Below are positions 35,597-43,558 of a DNA stretch of 46,756 nucleotides, piece by piece (positions within the stretch are counted from its first letter, which is position 1; every line of letters starts with the position of its first letter). Both the position numbers and the translations under genes were made by a program. The notes beneath the pieces were generated by a model, which had not been told where the DNA came from, did not search any database, and saw nothing but the letters and a program-made list of their open reading frames with translations. This DNA is from Saprospiraceae bacterium (GTDB taxonomy: Bacteria > Bacteroidota > Bacteroidia > Chitinophagales > Saprospiraceae), in contig JABSSL010000041.1 in assembly GCA_013214355.1 (NCBI GenBank), forward strand, positions 1 through 46,756. The letters run 5' to 3'.

Positions 35597-37204
35597 ATGA
35601 CCTATTATAAAACCATCGAAGGCATCAAATACGACCGCCAGCTCCTAGAGTTGGCCGACCATCTAGCCCAGAACACTACCATTGACCTTATTACCATACA
35701 ACAAATCTGGGCGGAAGTATCTGATGCCAACCGAATCACCCCAACCGAGAAACTAACGCTACACTATATACAACAACGCTACCCCATCACCCCAGAAGCC
35801 ATGACTTGGATGTCTCAACAACTCCACCCCACCGTGGTTTGGCAAGATGAGATCAATAGCCTCTTTCGAAAAATCCTTGAGTTACCAGATTTACAGTGGG
35901 AAATTGATCAGCGGCAGCTGCTGGAACAGGTAGAGAAAAATCAAGATTTGACCGTCAAAAAGATCTTGACAGGCGTCCTACAGGCTATCTACAACAATAG
36001 TCTGGGCTATTTTGCCCTATGGCACGTAAGTCGTGACAAGCACTTGCAAAAGATTTGGATCAATAGCGGCAAGTTGAGTTTATTAGATCCAGATAAGGAC
36101 CAGCACCGTCTCACACCGGGATTCTGGAAAGACGGAGATGAATGGTTACATTTCCTTTTAGACATTCCCTCTTTTTCACCCACCCAACTCGTGATCTACA
36201 TCCGCCTAAGCAGTCCTAGTGCATATGGTTTTTGCAAGTCTATCAGCAAAAGAGAACTAGCCTTAGCAACAGCCTTGGACGAAATTGTAGTCGATCGCTT
36301 GAAATTTACCCCACTCGCTATCGGCAAATACTGGGAATGGGCAGAGGAAGAAGAGCAAGGCTTGACCAATTTTAGCTTGGGATGGAGAGATGCCTTGTAT
36401 TTAGCACTGTCTGATGGCGTCCACAACCAAGAAAGCGATATCACCTTTCAGTCAGCCTTCCTGTGGGAAGATTGGTTCGAGCTAGAGGGATTTGAAGGGA
36501 TTCGTAGAGCAAGCCACGCTTTCTTGAAAGCTGCCAAAATCCATTATATCCCTCGCCAGTATCAGGCATTGGCAACCGAGGGTGGAGTGCTAACAAAGGT
36601 CCCCAAAGCAGCAAGCTTAGACTTCGACTCCTTTTGGTATTTTTTACTCCTTTCGGAAGAATACCCAGATCGCCAAGTCATCGCTTATTGCCGAAAAAAT
36701 GGCGATGGTATCGAAGACGCCTGGCATGATTTGTATTTCGCGGAGGAGGAAGAAGAATTAAAGGATCAAATTAATACGGTACTACAACAAGAATTTGCCC
36801 TAATCGATTTAGAGATTATAGTAGATGCGGGTGAGTTCGAGCGCCAAAAGAATATCTATCGATCTGGATGGCGGCCTAACAAAACGGTTTTCCGTCAGCT
36901 GCTAAACTGCTTGCTCAAAGATGGGCTCAGCGATGATTCCTATTTACAAATGATATATAACAGTCAAGCGGATTTGTCTGAGGCGCCTAATGCCTTCACG
37001 CCCCAGGCGAAAGCAAAGTTCTACTTAAACAAAAGCAAGATCCAGCTTAAAAAAATCGAGGAATCGGACCAAACATTAATTCAGCATTACTGGATCTTCT
37101 CCTTACAAACCCCAGCCCTTTCCAATAAGACTTTTGAGGTCTTTGTGCCCAGAAATCCTGACTTTGAGGAGGTCACGGGCGTACCTTATAATCAGATGAC
37201 ATAG
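35597..37204 (+). CDS. Unknown protein with Bacteroidota YKTI-type N-terminal module
   Basis: This 535-residue soluble protein has no signal peptide. Residues 1-75 (YYKTIEGIKYDRQLLELADHL, then PTEKLTLHYIQQRYPITPEA) match a short helical module found at the N-terminus of otherwise unrelated Bacteroidota proteins. In many of those the middle reads like GDGRIS-DDA; here it has diverged (NTTIDLIT). The remaining 460 residues are mixed alpha/beta with acidic stretches such as WAEEEEQG and FAEEEEELKDQ, and I recognise no domain in them. The gene is flanked by a terminator on each side, so it is probably monocistronic. No function is proposed. Confidence 0.75.
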   Translation: MTYYKTIEGIKYDRQLLELADHLAQNTTIDLITIQQIWAEVSDANRITPTEKLTLHYIQQRYPITPEAMTWMSQQLHPTVVWQDEINSLFRKILELPDLQWEIDQRQLLEQVEKNQDLTVKKILTGVLQAIYNNSLGYFALWHVSRDKHLQKIWINSGKLSLLDPDKDQHRLTPGFWKDGDEWLHFLLDIPSFSPTQLVIYIRLSSPSAYGFCKSISKRELALATALDEIVVDRLKFTPLAIGKYWEWAEEEEQGLTNFSLGWRDALYLALSDGVHNQESDITFQSAFLWEDWFELEGFEGIRRASHAFLKAAKIHYIPRQYQALATEGGVLTKVPKAASLDFDSFWYFLLLSEEYPDRQVIAYCRKNGDGIEDAWHDLYFAEEEEELKDQINTVLQQEFALIDLEIIVDAGEFERQKNIYRSGWRPNKTVFRQLLNCLLKDGLSDDSYLQMIYNSQADLSEAPNAFTPQAKAKFYLNKSKIQLKKIEESDQTLIQHYWIFSLQTPALSNKTFEVFVPRNPDFEEVTGVPYNQMT

Positions 37205-37210
37205 GATTGT

Positions 37211-37253
37211 GAAGGCTCAGTTAAGTTGACTTTTACTACCCAACTGAGCCTTC
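37211..37253. terminator. Bidirectional hairpin terminator
   Basis: GAAGGCTCAGTT (37211-37222) pairs perfectly with AACTGAGCCTTC (37242-37253). It lies between the convergent stops at 37204 and 37265. Confidence 0.8.
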
Positions 37254-37264
37254 CCATTGGCAGT

Positions 37265-39292
37265 CTAGCGATAACGATCAAACCAAGCCACAATATGCTC
37301 GATCTTCGTGATCAACTGACTGGGTCGATTAGCTATAAAATGAAAAGCCCCGGGTACCTCTACCAAAGCCGTTTCAATCTTCCGCAGTTTGAGAGCGTGA
37401 TAGAGTTGCTTAGCCTCAGAAAGCGGTGTCCGCATATCTGCCGACCCGACCATGACTAAAGTTGGCGTTTCTATATTACCCACCAGTGAAATGGGTGAGA
37501 ATTTCCAATAGGCCTCCATGTTTTCCCAAGGCTGCCCAGGGTAACGAGAATAGGCATATCCATAGTAATTATCAGCCGTTAAGGTCTTACTGATCCAGTT
37601 CATAACCGGCTTGATCACAGCTGCAGCGCGAAAGCGGTTGTTCTTACCAATCATCCATGCACTCATAATCCCTCCTGCGCTACCCCCCGTCACGAATAGG
37701 CTATCCTCCGTAATGTAATTCTTCTTCAACATGGCATCCACACCATCCATCACATCATGATAATCATCTCCAGGATAGTTGTGGTACAAGAGATTTCCAA
37801 AGGTCTCACCGTAACTGGTGCTACCTCTCGGATTAGGATACAGCACCACAAAACCCGCAGTTGCATATAGTTGCATTTCGGGTGAAAAACGATCTCCATA
37901 ATTGGAAATCGGACCACCATGATTTTCTATCAATAGTGGATACTTTTTATTGGGATCAAAATTAGGAGGATATACGACCCAGCCCTGAATATCCAGTTGA
38001 TCCACGGTCGATTTCCACCACAACTCTTCTACTTTACCCAGGGTTCGCTGTCCTAGGATGTCGCTATTTAGGTCTGTCAACATCTCGTAGCCCTTACCTC
38101 CTGCTACTTGAACAGCCAATTCTCCCGGATGGTAAGGCGTTGTCCTATTATAGGCAATGTCTCCCTTGCTCGAGAGGGAATAAGAGCCTCCGCCATAAGG
38201 TCGGGCAACGCCCGTTCCGCCCAGATCATCCGCCACCTTACGTGGCTTACCGCCCAAATCCATATGTCCTAATTTGGTATTTCCTTTGTCATCGTAGGTA
38301 AAGTACAGTCCCTGGCCATTGGGAGCCCAGCTTAAGCTTCCTACGGAACGATCAAGCGGATTCTTAATCATTTGCTTGTTCGAGCCATCAACATTCATTA
38401 GGTAGATGTGATTCATCTGATAGGTTTGCACCTTATCATCATATCCAGTATAGGCTATCGTTTTTCCATCTGGGGAAAGTGCAAGCCCTCGATCCGGTCC
38501 TTTGCGGACCGTCAGTGCCTGGTATTTACCACTAGCGATATTTACCTGATAGATTTCCGTATTACGAAAATCATATTCCCAGTCCGCATTGCGATTCCCG
38601 GAAAAAAGGAGCTTTTTGCCATCTTTAGTCCAGGTCGGTGCGCCCCGGTGGTGAAAATTTCCAGAAGTGACTTGCCGGGCTCTTCCGCCATTAGCAGGCA
38701 TGATAAAATAGTGGGAAAAACCTGGTTTCACCTTACCTGAGCCATCGGCTTCGTGCTTTAGCCGTGTTGTTACGGTAGGAGCAGCAGCCCATTTTGCCCC
38801 AGCTGGCTTCTTATGCGGCTTCACTAGGGATAGTTCTTTGCCGGGCACAAACATTGAGAAGGCAATCCACTTTCCATCCGGTGACCAGCTCAAGCCACTA
38901 GGAGAAGCCGATAGCTGAGAAACCCTAGCTGCCTTCTGCGTATCGACCCAATAGATGTATAACTCTGATCCTTGATTAGTGGAAGCCGTAAAGGCTATTC
39001 TGGTTCCGTCTGGTGACCAACGAGCATTCGATTCACGTACATCCAATTGACTTAACTTCTGGTGGGAACTTCCATCTGACTTGATCAGCCAAAGCTGCGA
39101 AGTTCGACGATCTGTCATAATATCCATGGCTCCGCGGCCATACACAATCCAATCACCACTGGGGGAGATCTGAGGGTCATTAACCCATTCCAAATCAAAT
39201 ACATCCATGCTGGTAAAGGCTGGTTTATCCTGCGCCAGCACAAAGAATGTACAAGAGAGTAATACCAATCCAGTTAGGAAAAACTTCTTCAT
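37265..39292 (-). CDS. S9 family peptidase, acylaminoacyl-peptidase-like
   Basis: This 675-residue secreted serine peptidase has signal peptide MKKFFLTGLVLLSCTFFVLA. Residues 25-400 form a WD40/PD40-type propeller with repeats such as WSPDGTRIAFTAS, WSPDGKWIAFSM and LSPDGKTIAYTG. The C-terminal 270 residues are an alpha/beta hydrolase with nucleophile S538 in GGSAGG, D619 in GSADMRTP and H651 in GAFHF. Family members cleave short peptides, often after proline or at acylated N-termini, which suits periplasmic peptide scavenging. The start at 39292 lies just after an exceptionally strong hairpin. Confidence 0.9.
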   Translation of the reverse strand: MKKFFLTGLVLLSCTFFVLAQDKPAFTSMDVFDLEWVNDPQISPSGDWIVYGRGAMDIMTDRRTSQLWLIKSDGSSHQKLSQLDVRESNARWSPDGTRIAFTASTNQGSELYIYWVDTQKAARVSQLSASPSGLSWSPDGKWIAFSMFVPGKELSLVKPHKKPAGAKWAAAPTVTTRLKHEADGSGKVKPGFSHYFIMPANGGRARQVTSGNFHHRGAPTWTKDGKKLLFSGNRNADWEYDFRNTEIYQVNIASGKYQALTVRKGPDRGLALSPDGKTIAYTGYDDKVQTYQMNHIYLMNVDGSNKQMIKNPLDRSVGSLSWAPNGQGLYFTYDDKGNTKLGHMDLGGKPRKVADDLGGTGVARPYGGGSYSLSSKGDIAYNRTTPYHPGELAVQVAGGKGYEMLTDLNSDILGQRTLGKVEELWWKSTVDQLDIQGWVVYPPNFDPNKKYPLLIENHGGPISNYGDRFSPEMQLYATAGFVVLYPNPRGSTSYGETFGNLLYHNYPGDDYHDVMDGVDAMLKKNYITEDSLFVTGGSAGGIMSAWMIGKNNRFRAAAVIKPVMNWISKTLTADNYYGYAYSRYPGQPWENMEAYWKFSPISLVGNIETPTLVMVGSADMRTPLSEAKQLYHALKLRKIETALVEVPGAFHFIANRPSQLITKIEHIVAWFDRYR

Positions 39293-39319
39293 GTTATTTT
39301 GATTAAGGCTTGGGCTAGC

Positions 39320-39372
39320 GGGGCTAGAAAGACTTCCGAAGTTTTCAAGACTTCGGAAGTCTTTCTAGCCCC
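39320..39372. terminator. Perfect 23-bp stem hairpin
   Basis: A 23-bp perfect stem (39320-39342 with 39350-39372, arms opening GGGGCTAGAAAG) encloses a 7-nt loop. An outer imperfect GGGCTAGC/CTAGCTCCC pairing extends it. It lies 18 bp downstream of the sulfatase stop on the minus strand and 27 bp upstream of the S9 peptidase start. Termination of the sulfatase transcript is the simple reading. No T-run follows, so an mRNA-stabilising role upstream of the peptidase is also possible. Confidence 0.65.
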
Positions 39373-39390
39373 CCACTAGCTCCCATCAGC

Positions 39391-41010
39391 TTATTTTTTC
39401 AATTCGTTATACTTATCAATATACTGTTGATCTAACTCGGGCGAGTCTTTGTACTTCACCCGTAACTCCGCCAATTTTTCCTTCAACTCCGTGACAACTT
39501 CTGCATAGGCTGGATCCTCATAGACATTCTTCATCTCATTCTTATCCTTTTTCCGATCGTATAATTCCCATTCATCTACGTCATAGTAGAAATGTGCCAA
39601 CTTATAGTCTTCCGTCACAATGCCATAGTGTCGTTTCACCATATGCACGGATGGGTATTCGTAGTAATGATAATAGACTGCCTCTCTGAAATCCTCTGTC
39701 TCTCCTTTGAACAAGGGGACTAAGCTCTCACCTTGCATATCTGTTGGTGCCTCAATCCCGGCTGCATCCAAAAAGGTTTGCGCAAAGTCTAGATTTTGCA
39801 CCATTTGGGTATTTACGGAACCCGGCTCAATCACACCTGGCCACTTAACCAACAATGGTGTTTTGAAAGATTCATCATAAATGAAGCGCTTATCAAACCA
39901 TCCGTGTTCCCCTAAGTAAAACCCTTGGTCAGAAGTATAGACGATGATGGTATTATCAGCCAAACCGTTTTCTTCCAAATAGTCCAGCACCTCGCCTACC
40001 CCATCGTCCACCGCAGCAATACTACCTAGATAGTCTTGCATGTACCGCTGGTAACGCCAGCGCATGAGCTCCTCCTTTGACATATTGGGATAGTTCTTCT
40101 TGAATTCCTCATTGATTGGACCATATACAGCATCCCATTCCGCTCTTTGTGCCTCATTTTGACGGCCTACTTCTCGCTTAAATGCCCCTTTATCCCAACT
40201 GGCCGTCTCGGGAATACCCAATTCATCCATTACTTCGGGATAAATCTTACTATCACCTGCCCAGTTCATGTGCGTTAACAGATTCATTTCTGCATTCTTC
40301 GCAGCAGCACCCCGCCCTTCGTAATCATCAAACAGAGTTTCTGGCTCTTTAAAAGTTCTTTTAGTGAATTCCTTATAGTGGCGCGGTGCGGGTAACCATT
40401 CTCGGTGTGGCGCTTTATGTAGATACATCAACAGAAAGGGCTTTTCCGGATCTCTTTCTTTGTCTAACCAGTCCAAGGTCATATCCGTGATTAAATCCGT
40501 CGTATAGCCTTCAATCCTGATCCTACCTTCATTCTTGGTGATGAAGTCCGGATTATAATAAGTACCCTGTCCGGGTAATATTTTGAATTGATCAAAGCCC
40601 TTAGGATTGTTCCCAAAGTGCAGTTTGCCAAACATAGCGGTTTGGTAGCCTTCGTCTTGTAGAATTTGCGGGAAGGTCATCTGCGTAGTATCGAAAGGAA
40701 ACCGGTTATCTATCTTACCATTTAGGTGACTGTGTTTCCCCGTCAAGATGACAGCTCTGGAGGGAGCACATATGGAGTTCGTCACACAGGCATTACTAAA
40801 CAACATCCCATCCTTAGCAATCCGATCGATATTGGGTGTATTGAGTAGATCTTGAGAGTAAGCACTAATGGCCTGATAAGCATGATCATCAGCCATCATA
40901 AAAATGATGTTCGGGCGTTTGGGAGCCTCTTCTTCCTGAGCAGTAGGCTGGCATGCGGCAAGAACGCCGATGGCGAGTAGCCAAAGTAGTTGGTTTATGT
41001 TACGTTTCAT
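39391..41010 (-). CDS. Sulfatase, lipoprotein, with DUF4976-like C-terminus
   Basis: This 539-residue type I sulfatase has lipobox LAAC with C20 as the lipidated residue. The metal aspartates are D41-D42 (MMADDHAYQ) and the formylglycine motif is C81-A-P-S-R. An iduronate-2-sulfatase/N-sulfoglucosamine-like layout is suggested by GKLHFG, YTSDQGFYLGEHGWFDKRFIYDESF and the C-terminal ELYDRKKDKNEMKNV (DUF4976-like). The substrate is probably a sulfated polysaccharide or its oligomers, but the specific sugar cannot be read. ATG at 41010 is preferred over an upstream TTG. It differs from the 24.1-kb sulfatase, so the two probably act on different sulfate esters. Element 4 lies directly upstream. 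Confidence 0.93.
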   Translation of the reverse strand: MKRNINQLLWLLAIGVLAACQPTAQEEEAPKRPNIIFMMADDHAYQAISAYSQDLLNTPNIDRIAKDGMLFSNACVTNSICAPSRAVILTGKHSHLNGKIDNRFPFDTTQMTFPQILQDEGYQTAMFGKLHFGNNPKGFDQFKILPGQGTYYNPDFITKNEGRIRIEGYTTDLITDMTLDWLDKERDPEKPFLLMYLHKAPHREWLPAPRHYKEFTKRTFKEPETLFDDYEGRGAAAKNAEMNLLTHMNWAGDSKIYPEVMDELGIPETASWDKGAFKREVGRQNEAQRAEWDAVYGPINEEFKKNYPNMSKEELMRWRYQRYMQDYLGSIAAVDDGVGEVLDYLEENGLADNTIIVYTSDQGFYLGEHGWFDKRFIYDESFKTPLLVKWPGVIEPGSVNTQMVQNLDFAQTFLDAAGIEAPTDMQGESLVPLFKGETEDFREAVYYHYYEYPSVHMVKRHYGIVTEDYKLAHFYYDVDEWELYDRKKDKNEMKNVYEDPAYAEVVTELKEKLAELRVKYKDSPELDQQYIDKYNELKK

Positions 41011-41110
41011 ATAGACAATTGATTGAATAGCGATCAAAGTAAAAGATGAAAAGTTTAAGATAGAAAATTAACAGACAATTGGACAAAGAAGAAGCCCGAG
41101 ACTTTCCTTA

Positions 41111-41294
41111 GTACATGTTTGGCCATCACCCTTTGGTAGAAAATCGCCTTTTTTTTGGTGATACTTCGTTGCCTTCCTTGGCCGTATCCTCCGGATATGG
41201 CCTGCAAAAGGCGCCTAGTCTAAGCAAAACCTGGCCTGCCGGCAGGCAGGAAATGACACTTTTTCTTCTACAAAAGCGATCACCAAACATGCAC
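41111..41294. repeat. MITE-like palindromic element 4
   Basis: This 184-bp element has ends GTACATGTTTGG and CCAAACATGCAC, an inverted repeat with one mismatch over 12 bp. The pairing continues inward through a CATCACC/GCGATCACC-type stretch and a TAGAAGAAA-like arm. Both flanks are TTA (41108-41110 and 41295-41297). The central core GGCCGTATCCTCCGGATATGG is nearly the same as in element 3. It lies between the Gfo/Idh/MocA stop and the sulfatase start and carries no gene. Confidence 0.82.
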
Positions 41295-41334
41295 TTAAGA
41301 AAATTTCGAGCTCCTGATACGATATTGTTAAATG

Positions 41335-42717
41335 TTACACTTCTTTCTCAACTACGTAAGGTTTTCGATACTTACGCGTAAGCATTTTATCTGCCTTTTT
41401 ATTCTTAACAAACTTTTCATTGGCCCCATCAAAGCTTAGCTGTTTGCCGGTGCGAAGAGAGATATTAGCCAATAAGGGCAAAACAGTAGATAGGTAACCT
41501 TCTTGGATATCGCAGGTAAGATCTTCTCGCTTGCCAGATCGCAAGGCAGCAATGAAGTTGGCGTAGTGTCCACCACTTCCAGGAGCTGCCAAATAATCTA
41601 CTATTTTATCTGTTTCTTCCTTAGCACTCTCGGAGCTAGGTCCTGGCTCATTCTTGCGGCCCATGTAACTCTTCCATTTGCTTCCTCTTACTTCCATCCA
41701 GCCTTCCGTTCCGTAGAAGAGGTTGCCAATTTTCACATCCAAACTCGCCTCACCCCCGGTGTACAGGCCACGTGTCTCAAACTGCAGCATCTTTCCATCA
41801 GCATACTCATACACAGCCGTTTGGGTATTGGCCGTCTCCTGGCTACATTCATTTTTACCAAACTTAAAATATCCTCCACTGGAATGAATCTTCACCGGAT
41901 GTTCATTTTTGTTTAATCCCCAGCGAGCAATATCGAATTGGTGAGGGCCTTGGTTTCCAATATCTCCATTGCCCGTATCCCAATGCCAATGCCAGTTGTA
42001 GTGCCCTTTCTTTTCATTATAGGGTCGCCAAGTGGCGGGCCCAAGCCATAAATCATAGTGCAATCCCTCTGGCGGATCACTATCGGGAGAAATACCGAAG
42101 GAATTTCTGGGCTTGTAACATAAGCCTTTCGCCATATACACTTCCCCAATTCCTCCATTGTGCAAAAACTGCATGGCTTTACGCACATTTTCGATAGAAC
42201 GATTCTGGAATCCGACTTGTACAATGCGGTCGTACTTTCTGGCAGCCTCGATCATCTTTCGCCCTTCAAAAACATTGTGCGAACAGGGCTTTTCCACATA
42301 GACGTGCTTACCCGCCTGCACCGCCCAGATGGTAGCCAAGGCATGCCAATGATTGGGCGTGGCGATAGAAACGGCGTCAATATCCTTATCCGCAAAAACC
42401 TCGCGCATATCGAATGCGGTACCGGGCTTTTCACCCTGCAGTTCTTCTACTGCAGCCACTCTTTCGGACCATAGGCTTTCGTCCACATCACAGACCGTTT
42501 TCACGTAGACATTTTCTTTTTCAGCCATGTTAGCCCAACGCCGAAGGTGGCCAAAACCTTGACCACGCACGCCGATTACGCTCACGTTAATTCGCTCATT
42601 TGCACCAATAATTCTGTTGTAACTTTTTGCCGTAAAAGGCAGGGAAGTGGCTCCTAGGGTAATGCCAGTTGTGGCCAGGGCCGACTTCTTAATGAAGGAT
42701 CTCCTGTTCTCTTTCAT
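41335..42717 (-). CDS. Gfo/Idh/MocA family oxidoreductase, Tat-exported
   Basis: This 460-residue NAD(P)-dependent sugar oxidoreductase has a twin-arginine signal at the start (MKENRRSFIKKSALATTG), so it should be exported folded to the periplasm, as many Bacteroidota paralogues are. The Rossmann half opens INVSVIGVRGQGFGH and includes the EKPCSHN motif of the family. The rest forms the alpha/beta C-terminal domain. Exported members act on sugars or derivatives, probably with a tightly bound cofactor. The preferred start is the ATG at 42717; a GTG further upstream adds a non-Tat lead. It is divergent from the EAD11-like gene across element 2, and precedes element 4. Confidence 0.88.
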   Translation of the reverse strand: MKENRRSFIKKSALATTGITLGATSLPFTAKSYNRIIGANERINVSVIGVRGQGFGHLRRWANMAEKENVYVKTVCDVDESLWSERVAAVEELQGEKPGTAFDMREVFADKDIDAVSIATPNHWHALATIWAVQAGKHVYVEKPCSHNVFEGRKMIEAARKYDRIVQVGFQNRSIENVRKAMQFLHNGGIGEVYMAKGLCYKPRNSFGISPDSDPPEGLHYDLWLGPATWRPYNEKKGHYNWHWHWDTGNGDIGNQGPHQFDIARWGLNKNEHPVKIHSSGGYFKFGKNECSQETANTQTAVYEYADGKMLQFETRGLYTGGEASLDVKIGNLFYGTEGWMEVRGSKWKSYMGRKNEPGPSSESAKEETDKIVDYLAAPGSGGHYANFIAALRSGKREDLTCDIQEGYLSTVLPLLANISLRTGKQLSFDGANEKFVKNKKADKMLTRKYRKPYVVEKEV

Positions 42718-42759
42718 TGGTATTCGTTTTGTGATATTCCTAAATATACTCACTTTTTA

Positions 42760-42974
42760 GAAGCTGTTTGAATTTGGCTTTTGGAATTTGTTATAGGCAT
42801 ATTTTTTTGCCAATTGAGGCTCTTTTTGAGGATTAGCGCATGTTTTGCCGGTGGCAAAAAGAGAGCAGCGCTATGTGACGAACCTGTCTGCTCGGCAAAG
42901 CCAGGCAGGAAAAAACCGAGGAGTGGCGAAAAAAAGGGCATAACAAAACCAGATTGTTGAATTCAAACAGCTTC
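42760..42974. repeat. MITE-like palindromic element 2
   Basis: This 215-bp element has ends GAAGCTGTTTGAATT and AATTCAAACAGCTTC, a perfect 15-bp inverted repeat. Both flanks are TTA (42757-42759 and 42975-42977). Its interior matches element 1 read on the opposite strand, but it carries two extra blocks: about 30 bp around GCATGTTTTGCCGGTGGCAAA and about 30 bp of CCTGTCTG...CCAGGCAGG-type sequence. It lies between the divergent Gfo/Idh/MocA and EAD11-like genes and carries no gene. Confidence 0.83.
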
Positions 42975-42982
42975 TTACGGTC

Positions 42983-42990
42983 TATATTTC
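42983..42990 (+). promoter_or_regulatory. Candidate -7 box (TATATTTC) for the EAD11-like gene
   Basis: TATATTTC differs from TAnnTTTG at one base, lies 31 bp before the ATG and starts 8 bp outside element 2. A similar TATATTTA on the minus strand (42741-42748) lies 11 bp outside the element's other end, before the Gfo/Idh/MocA gene. Confidence 0.3.
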
Positions 42991-43021
42991 GGATATTTGA
43001 AAGAGATTGAAATTTCATCCC

Positions 43022-43558
43022 ATGAAAGGAGAATTAAAGAAATTAGTTGCTCAGGAAGAACTAGACGAGGTGTTGCAAAAATTGCTGGCTTATCTCGAAA
43101 TTAATAATCCCAGTCTATACAATGTCGGAGTCCACCTATCGGGAAGATATAGGCAATGGAAACAAAAGACGCTAAAGGGAATACAAGAATCGCAGCAAGA
43201 AATTCATCTCATCAGAGATAGCCTTTTGCAGCTTATCGATCAAATGGATGAGGCGCCAGATCCAGCACCCGCCAAGAAACAGGCGATTTCAATTATTGAC
43301 AAAATCCAAAGGGAACAGCATTTGGCCTCCGCCGAAGCGGCATTACTTTTTTACCACTTGGCTAAAACGAAGTTTGAGTGGAGAAAACAAACTACAATTG
43401 TCGAACAGACCGGCTGGAGTGCAGCTGAGATAGATAGGATTGCCAGATTTTATCCAGCGCAAATAAAACGTGGAAGTCGTGAAGATGGAACCATTATCTT
43501 CCGCCTGAATGCTCCCTGGAGAAAACAGGTTAAAGACATCATTTCTAATGATCGCTAA
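43022..43558 (+). CDS. EAD11-like domain protein with winged-helix-like C-terminus
   Basis: This 178-residue soluble protein has two parts. Residues 2-77 fit effector-associated domain 11 (EAD11): LKKLVAQEELDEVLQKLLAYL, then LSGRYRQWKQKTLKGIQESQQEIHLIRDSLLQLIDQM. EADs are small helical adaptor domains of predicted bacterial conflict systems that bring effectors and NTPase switches together by self-association. Residues 102-162 look like a winged helix: helix AALLFYHLAK, helices around RKQTTIVEQTGWSAAEIDRIARF, then a wing with DGTIIFRL. No effector, NTPase or protease domain is in this protein or its neighbours. The ATG at 43022 is preferred over TTG at 43007. Its stop overlaps that of the convergent gene by 3 bp. 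The EAD11 call is from remembered family pattern. Confidence 0.62.
   Translation: MKGELKKLVAQEELDEVLQKLLAYLEINNPSLYNVGVHLSGRYRQWKQKTLKGIQESQQEIHLIRDSLLQLIDQMDEAPDPAPAKKQAISIIDKIQREQHLASAEAALLFYHLAKTKFEWRKQTTIVEQTGWSAAEIDRIARFYPAQIKRGSREDGTIIFRLNAPWRKQVKDIISNDR

Noticed and set aside
24109-42717. A classical polysaccharide utilisation locus
   Set aside because: No SusC or SusD gene and no hybrid two-component or ECF-sigma regulator is present.
29088-42974. CRISPR array made of the palindromic elements
   Set aside because: The copies lie kilobases apart and have no spacers or cas genes.
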